Part shown: in pieces, positions 60,177-64,000 of the stretch
Layout: every line of letters starts with the position of its first letter
How positions within the stretch are numbered: the stretch's first letter is position 1
NCBI RefSeq assembly: GCF_008973825.1
Contig: NZ_WCHR01000003.1
Coordinates: 1-64,000 of the forward strand
Reading direction: 5' to 3'
Length of the DNA: 64,000 nucleotides
Source: Gemmobacter serpentinus
GTDB taxonomy: Bacteria; Pseudomonadota; Alphaproteobacteria; Rhodobacterales; Rhodobacteraceae
Translations under genes and position numbers: made by a program
Notes under the pieces: generated by a model
What the model saw: the letters and a program-made list of their open reading frames with translations, nothing else
Database searches by the model: none
Told to the model about the DNA's origin: nothing

Positions 60177-60695
60177 ATGATACGCCCGATCCTGATCCAT
60201 CCCGACCCGCGTCTGAAGAAGCTGTGCGACCCCGTGACCGAGATCACGGCAGAGATTGCGCGGCTTGCGGAAGACATGCTGGAAACCATGTATGACGCAC
60301 CCGGCATTGGCCTGGCCGCGCCGCAGATCGGCGTGATGAAACGGGTGATCGTGCTGGATTGCGCGAAAGAACCCGAGGCGCATCGCCCCATCGCGATGAT
60401 CAACCCTGAGATCATCTGGTCGTCCGAGGATCTGTCGTCCTATGAGGAGGGCTGCCTGTCGATCCCCGATCAATATGCCGAAGTCGAGCGCCCGGCAGAG
60501 GTGCGCGTGCGCTGGCTGGCATTGGATGGACATGCGCAAGAGGAACAGTTTGCGGGCCTTTGGGCGACCTGTATCCAGCACGAGATCGACCATCTGAACG
60601 GCAAGCTGTTCATCGATTTTCTGGGGCCGCTGAAGCGGCAGATGATTACCCGCAAGATGGAAAAGCTGAAGCGTGAACGCGCACGGCAGGCCTGA
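60177..60695 (+). CDS. def: peptide deformylase (complete active site)
   Basis: This 172-residue deformylase has all three signature motifs: GIGLAAPQIG near 43-52, EEGCLSIPDQ near 88-97 with the metal-binding cysteine, and QHEIDHLNGKLF near 134-145 with the two histidines and catalytic glutamate. It removes the formyl group from nascent peptides. It heads a run of three deformylase-family genes and fmt, so formylation and deformylation genes are co-expressed. Confidence 0.95.
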   Translation: MIRPILIHPDPRLKKLCDPVTEITAEIARLAEDMLETMYDAPGIGLAAPQIGVMKRVIVLDCAKEPEAHRPIAMINPEIIWSSEDLSSYEEGCLSIPDQYAEVERPAEVRVRWLALDGHAQEEQFAGLWATCIQHEIDHLNGKLFIDFLGPLKRQMITRKMEKLKRERARQA

Positions 60696-60696
60696 T

Positions 60697-61191
60697 ATGG
60701 CCGTGCTTCCCGTTCTGCACTGGCCCGATAGTCGCCTGTCGACGCGCTGCGCCGAGGTGACAGAAGTGACCGATGAGCTGCGTCAGCTGGTCGCCGATAT
60801 GCTGGACACCATGTATGCGGCCCCCGGGCGGGGGTTGGCTGCGCCGCAAGTGGGGGCAATGCTGCGGGTTTTCGTGATGGATTGCGGCTGGAAGACCGGG
60901 CCGCGCAATCCGCGCATCTGCCTTAATCCCGATATTCTCTGGATGTCGAAAACCCGGGTCAGCGGGCCAGAGGGATGCCTGTCCATTCCCGGCGTGACAG
61001 CCGAGGTCAGCCGGGCGCGGGCGATCCAGCTGCGCTGGATGGATCTGGAGGGCGAAACCCATCAGGCCGATCTGACCGAATTTGACGCGATCTGCGCCCA
61101 GCATGAATTCGATCATCTGGACGGGGTCGTGACCTTCAACCGCCTGTCGCCTGAAGCGCGCGCCCGGGCCGAAGCAGAGTATCTGGCATGA
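60697..61191 (+). CDS. second peptide deformylase
   Basis: This 164-residue paralogue keeps all motifs: GRGLAAPQVG near 43, GPEGCLSIPGV near 90, and QHEFDHLDGVV near 130. It lacks the basic C-terminal tail of the first copy. The ATG at 60697 lies one base after the def stop. It is predicted to be an active deformylase; the reason for two active copies is unknown. Its stop overlaps the third copy's start (ATGA). Confidence 0.9.
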   Translation: MAVLPVLHWPDSRLSTRCAEVTEVTDELRQLVADMLDTMYAAPGRGLAAPQVGAMLRVFVMDCGWKTGPRNPRICLNPDILWMSKTRVSGPEGCLSIPGVTAEVSRARAIQLRWMDLEGETHQADLTEFDAICAQHEFDHLDGVVTFNRLSPEARARAEAEYLA

Positions 61192-61691
61192 CGGCACGCG
61201 CTTGCCTGCAATGGCCCGACAAGCGGCTACACAGCGCCGCCGCCCCGGTGGAGGCGATCACCGATGAGGTGCGCGCCATCTGGAAGGATATGGTCGACAC
61301 GATGGAGGCGATGCCGGGCTATGGCCTTGGCGCGCCGCAGATCGGCGTCATGCAGCGGCTGGCGGTGGTCGATTGCTCGACGGAGCGCGGGCAGGCGGTA
61401 TTGATGGCCAATCCCGAGATTCTCCATGCCTCGATCCAGTTCCGCGAGCATGAAGAGGCCAGCCCCAATCTGCCCGGTGTCTCTGCGGTAATCAGCCGCC
61501 CGCGTGCGGTGACGGTCCGGTTCCTGAACGCCGAAGGTGTGGTGGAAGAGCGGGATTTCGTCGGCCTCTGGGCGACCTCGGTCCAGCATCAGATCGACCA
61601 TATCAACGGCAAGATGTATTTCGACCATCTGGGCCCAGTGAAGCGCAAGATGTTGATCGCCAAATCGGAAAAGCTGCGGAGACGCGGATGA
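61188..61691 (+). CDS. peptide deformylase-like protein with lost active site
   Basis: This 167-residue deformylase-family protein has [10 protein letters not shown] near 43, but motif 2, normally EGCLS, reads EEASPNLPG, so the metal-binding cysteine is gone. Motif 3, normally HExDH, reads HQIDHING, so the catalytic glutamate is glutamine. The fold-defining sequence and the C-terminal [16 protein letters not shown], like that of the first copy, are kept. It cannot be a normal deformylase and may be a regulatory or ribosome-binding pseudoenzyme. It is coupled by overlaps on both sides. Confidence 0.9.
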   Translation: MTARACLQWPDKRLHSAAAPVEAITDEVRAIWKDMVDTMEAMPGYGLGAPQIGVMQRLAVVDCSTERGQAVLMANPEILHASIQFREHEEASPNLPGVSAVISRPRAVTVRFLNAEGVVEERDFVGLWATSVQHQIDHINGKMYFDHLGPVKRKMLIAKSEKLRRRG

Positions 61692-61732
61692 AGGCGGCGG
61701 AGATGAAGGCACCGGAGGTGAAGACGGCGGGG
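61688..61732 (+). repeat. triplicated 15-bp unit with start codon and SD before fmt
   Basis: Three 15-bp units (ATGAAGGCGGCGGAG, ATGAAGGCACCGGAG, GTGAAGACGGCGGGG) precede the canonical fmt start at 61733, which begins with the same ATGAAG. Each unit contains a start codon and ends in GGAG or GGGG right before the next start. All are in frame with fmt. Confidence 0.85.
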
Positions 61733-62629
61733 ATGAAGATCGTCTTCATGGGCACGCCGGACTTTTCCGTGCCAGTGCTGGAGGCTTTGGCGCGCGATCA
61801 CGAGGTGGTCTGCGTCTATAGCCAACCGCCCCGCCCCGCCGGGCGCGGCAAGAAGGATCGCCCCTCGCCGGTGCAGATGAAGGCCGAGGAACTGGGTCTG
61901 CCTGTGCGCCATCCGACCAGCCTGAAATCGCCCGAGGCGCAGGCGGAATTTGCGGCCCTTGGCGCGGATCTTGCGGTGGTGGTGGCCTATGGCCTGATCT
62001 TGCCGCAGGCGGTGCTGGATGCGCCGCGCCATGGCTGTCTGAACATCCATGCCTCGCTCTTGCCGCGTTGGCGTGGGGCGGCACCGATCCATCGCGCGAT
62101 CATGGCGGGCGATGCGGAGACCGGCATCTGCATCATGCAGATGGAGGCGGGACTGGATACCGGGCCGGTGCTGCTGCGCGAGGCGACCGCGATCGGCGTG
62201 GAGGAAACCACCGGCGCGCTGCATGACCGCCTGAGCGACATGGGCGCGCGGCTGATCCTTGATGCGCTGGCCGACCTGCCGCAATTGCAGCCCGTGCCGC
62301 AGCCGGACGCCGGCGTGACCTATGCCGCCAAGATCGACAAAGCCGAGGCGCGGCTGGACTGGACGCGCCCCGCGCATGAGGTGGATCGGCTGATCCGTGG
62401 CCTGGCACCCTTTCCCGGGGCCTGGTGTGATGTGGCGGGCGAGCGGGTGAAACTGCTGGGCAGCCGCGTTGTGCAAGGTGAAGGTGCGCCCGGCGCGGTG
62501 CTGCACGGTGTCATCATTGCCTGTGGTGTGGATGCGGTGGAAATCACCCTGTTGCAACGCGAAGGCAAGCGCGCAATGACCCCGGATGAGGCGTTGCGTG
62601 GCTTTGCATTGCCTGCGGTGCTCGGGTAA
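61733..62629 (+). CDS. fmt: methionyl-tRNA formyltransferase
   Basis: This 298-residue enzyme formylates initiator Met-tRNA. It begins [19 protein letters not shown] and has [66 protein letters not shown], with the catalytic Asn, His and Asp of the formyltransferase domain, then a C-terminal OB-like domain from about residue 205. The frame is open 15 codons upstream to 61688 through a triplicated start/SD unit, so longer forms may also be made. It follows three deformylase-family genes. Confidence 0.94.
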   Translation: MKIVFMGTPDFSVPVLEALARDHEVVCVYSQPPRPAGRGKKDRPSPVQMKAEELGLPVRHPTSLKSPEAQAEFAALGADLAVVVAYGLILPQAVLDAPRHGCLNIHASLLPRWRGAAPIHRAIMAGDAETGICIMQMEAGLDTGPVLLREATAIGVEETTGALHDRLSDMGARLILDALADLPQLQPVPQPDAGVTYAAKIDKAEARLDWTRPAHEVDRLIRGLAPFPGAWCDVAGERVKLLGSRVVQGEGAPGAVLHGVIIACGVDAVEITLLQREGKRAMTPDEALRGFALPAVLG

Positions 62630-62739
62630 CGCGCTGTCTGCTGTGATGAACCGCCTGCGGAAATTGCGCCCGTGCAGCGATGATGGACAGCGCGCGGGCC
62701 TTGCGTCAGACTGCACGCATCCAACCCTGTGAGGCCCGC

Positions 62740-62976
62740 ATGAATTTTGTCATGATCCTGATCGTCGGTGCCGCCGCGGGCTTTCTGGCCACGCGATTCA
62801 TGCGGGTGCAGCTGGACGTGGTGACGACCGTTCTGATCGGCGTGGTTGGCGCGGGCGTGTCGTGGTTCGTTCTGCGGCTGATCTATCGGCTGATGGGGTC
62901 GGGCGTCATGTTGATCGGGGCCATTGCCGGGGCGATGGCGCTGATCTGGCTTTGGCAGAAATATTTCAATCGCTGA
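62740..62976 (+). CDS. small membrane protein, GlsB/YeaQ/YmgE-like
   Basis: This 78-residue protein is almost entirely three hydrophobic segments (MILIVGAAAGFLATRFM, VVTTVLIGVVGAGVSWFVL, GVMLIGAIAGAMALIWLW). The layout, with GxxAGFLAxxxM first, resembles the GlsB/YeaQ/YmgE stress-associated family. GAGG precedes the ATG at 62740. It follows fmt by 110 bases and overlaps the end of the convergent TetR gene by 11 bases. Confidence 0.65.
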   Translation: MNFVMILIVGAAAGFLATRFMRVQLDVVTTVLIGVVGAGVSWFVLRLIYRLMGSGVMLIGAIAGAMALIWLWQKYFNR

Positions 62977-63484
62977 GACGCTTCAGCACGTCCTTTAGCC
63001 GCACCGGCTTGCCGCTGGCCTCTTGCCACAGCAATTGCCCTTGCCACAGCGCAAACAGGGCCGCTGCGGCCTCCCGGCCTTTTGGCCCGCCGCCGATCCG
63101 CAGCGCCAATGCGGTTTCGACCTGCGCCCGCCAGCTTTCGGCCTGGGCCCGCAACCCCGGATCGTCATCGGCGGTGAGCAGCAACATGGGCGAGATGGAA
63201 AGATCGCCGCCAAGCGCCTTGAGCAGCGCAAGCGCGCCCTTGCCATTCAGCGGGCAGGCGCTTTCGAATTGGGTGGTCTCGGTCTCCAGCTGCTGCCAGC
63301 CCTGGCTGATCGCCGCGCGCAACATGGCGTCGCGGGTGGTGAAACGCTGCACCAGTGTCGGAGCGGCGAGGCCGGTTGCCTGCGCGACGGTTGCAAAGGA
63401 CACGCCCCGCGCGCCTGTGTCGGTCAGCAGGCGGAGAGTCGCGGTCAGCACGGCGCTGTCGGAAATGAGCTTCTTACGGGGCAT
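62966..63484 (-). CDS. TetR-family regulator
   Basis: This 172-residue TetR/AcrR-type repressor has its N-terminal helix-turn-helix in ATLRLLTDTGARGVSFATVAQATGLAAPTLVQRFTTRDAMLRAAI (about 15-58) and a helical ligand-binding domain after that. It is shorter than the usual 190-200 residues. It is adjacent to the TRIC-family gene on the same strand and convergent with the small membrane protein gene. Ligand and target are unknown. Confidence 0.85.
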   Translation of the reverse strand: MPRKKLISDSAVLTATLRLLTDTGARGVSFATVAQATGLAAPTLVQRFTTRDAMLRAAISQGWQQLETETTQFESACPLNGKGALALLKALGGDLSISPMLLLTADDDPGLRAQAESWRAQVETALALRIGGGPKGREAAAALFALWQGQLLWQEASGKPVRLKDVLKRLSD

Positions 63485-63523
63485 GGCCCTTTGTAACCGG
63501 CTTGTGTGACAAGCAAAGCGGAA

Positions 63524-64000
63524 TTAGCGCAATCCGTCACGCGGCGGGCGCGGGCGATAAACCGGCAGGCGCCAGCCAAAGGCGATGGAACCCGCGCGCA
63601 AGGCGAAGGTGACCACCGCGCAGGCCAGTAGCGCCCCGTCCATGTCGATCCAGGTCAGCACAACGGCGGCAAGTGCCCCGGCAAAGGCGGCGGTCACATA
63701 GATCTCGCCCGCCTTCAGGACCATCGGCACCTCGTTGCAGACCACATCGCGCATCAGCCCGCCCAAGCACCCGGTGGCGATGCCCATGACGACGGTGACC
63801 GCCGGCGACAGGCCGGCGGCAAGCGCCACACCCACGCCCGCTGGCACCGCGACCGCCAGCGCGCAGGCATCGAGCCAGCGCAAGACACGGTAGCGGCTTT
63901 CCAGCCGGTGAGCGGCGAAAAACACCAGCACCGCCGCGGCGGCTGCAACGCCCAAATAGATCGGCTGGCCGATCCAGAACACCGGGTCGCGGTTGATCAG
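63524..64000 (-). CDS. TRIC/YicG-family cation channel-like protein (5' end outside window)
   Basis: The last 159 or so codons of a polytopic membrane protein of the TRIC/UPF0126 family are present. The duplicated-domain motif GCLGGLMRDVVCNEVPMVLKAGEIYVTAAFAGALAAVVL is the clearest signature. The frame continues without stop to the window edge (LINRDPVFWIGQP), so the start lies beyond 64000. Family members conduct monovalent cations. It ends 40 bases upstream of the TetR gene start on the same strand. Confidence 0.82.
   Translation of the reverse strand: MINRDPVFWIGQPIYLGVAAAAAVLVFFAAHRLESRYRVLRWLDACALAVAVPAGVGVALAAGLSPAVTVVMGIATGCLGGLMRDVVCNEVPMVLKAGEIYVTAAFAGALAAVVLTWIDMDGALLACAVVTFALRAGSIAFGWRLPVYRPRPPRDGLR

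Overview
The window is GC-rich DNA from an alphaproteobacterium, most likely of the order Rhodobacterales (Paracoccus/Rhodobacter relatives). Pointers are the membrane-anchored CycM-type cytochrome c next to pheA, a triple peptide deformylase cluster ahead of fmt, a clpS-rsmC-SDR-hemF run, a yejABEF transporter, frequent ATGA stop/start overlaps and one perfect CtrA-type TTAA-N7-TTAA site. No phage, insertion sequence or CRISPR array was found. It looks like ordinary chromosome with a metabolic accessory segment in the first 21 kb. All assignments were made by reading the sequence, without database searches.

Layout. 0.1-5 kb: an AraD1/GguC-like protein, a membrane methyltransferase-like protein, and a ZntA-type Zn/Cd/Pb ATPase divergent from its MerR-type regulator over a recognisable operator. 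5-11.2 kb: a probable lysine/pipecolate catabolic set (ALDH7 dehydrogenase, class I aminotransferase, DadA-like oxidase) with two LysR regulators. 11.4-20.4 kb: a probable organosulfur-scavenging island. A flavin monooxygenase, an FAD/NAD(P) protein and MetQNI-type transport genes are on the plus strand. A DszA/NtaA-type monooxygenase, an SsuD-type monooxygenase and an amidohydrolase are on the minus strand. 20.4-24.1 kb: a gene-poor stretch with a GNAT gene, tRNA-Arg(UCU), a 13-copy heptamer repeat, an SDR gene and the 4.5S SRP RNA gene with its promoter.

24-31 kb: alpha/beta hydrolase and HAD phosphatase, a CpdB-like nucleotidase, nudC, an SRPBCC protein, pheA and cycM. 31-38.4 kb: a yejABEF operon translationally coupled to a glycosyltransferase, preceded by an 11-bp-period triple repeat resembling a Pho box. 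38.4-41.5 kb: clpS, rsmC-like, SDR and hemF on the minus strand. 41.6-45 kb: a HAD hydrolase, a lipoprotein D,D-carboxypeptidase with a SPOR domain, and a FAH-family hydrolase whose ribosome binding site lies inside a terminator-like hairpin. 45-51 kb: glnK-amtB, a PBP1A-type enzyme, lrgAB and a GNAT gene. 51-60 kb: smc with a coupled small gene, MOSC, cobD, cobC, a small conserved-looking protein, an L,D-transpeptidase and patB/malY. 60-64 kb: three deformylase genes in tandem (the third has lost its active site), fmt, a small membrane protein, a TetR regulator and a truncated TRIC-family gene.

The most unusual items are the deformylase pseudoenzyme in the def-fmt operon, the triplicated Shine-Dalgarno/start unit before fmt, the FAH gene with its SD in a hairpin and a duplicated 3' tail, a G9 tract inside the cycM promoter spacer, a Pho-box-like array before yejA, a CtrA-type site between two convergent genes, an SDR without its catalytic lysine, and the organosulfur island as a unit.
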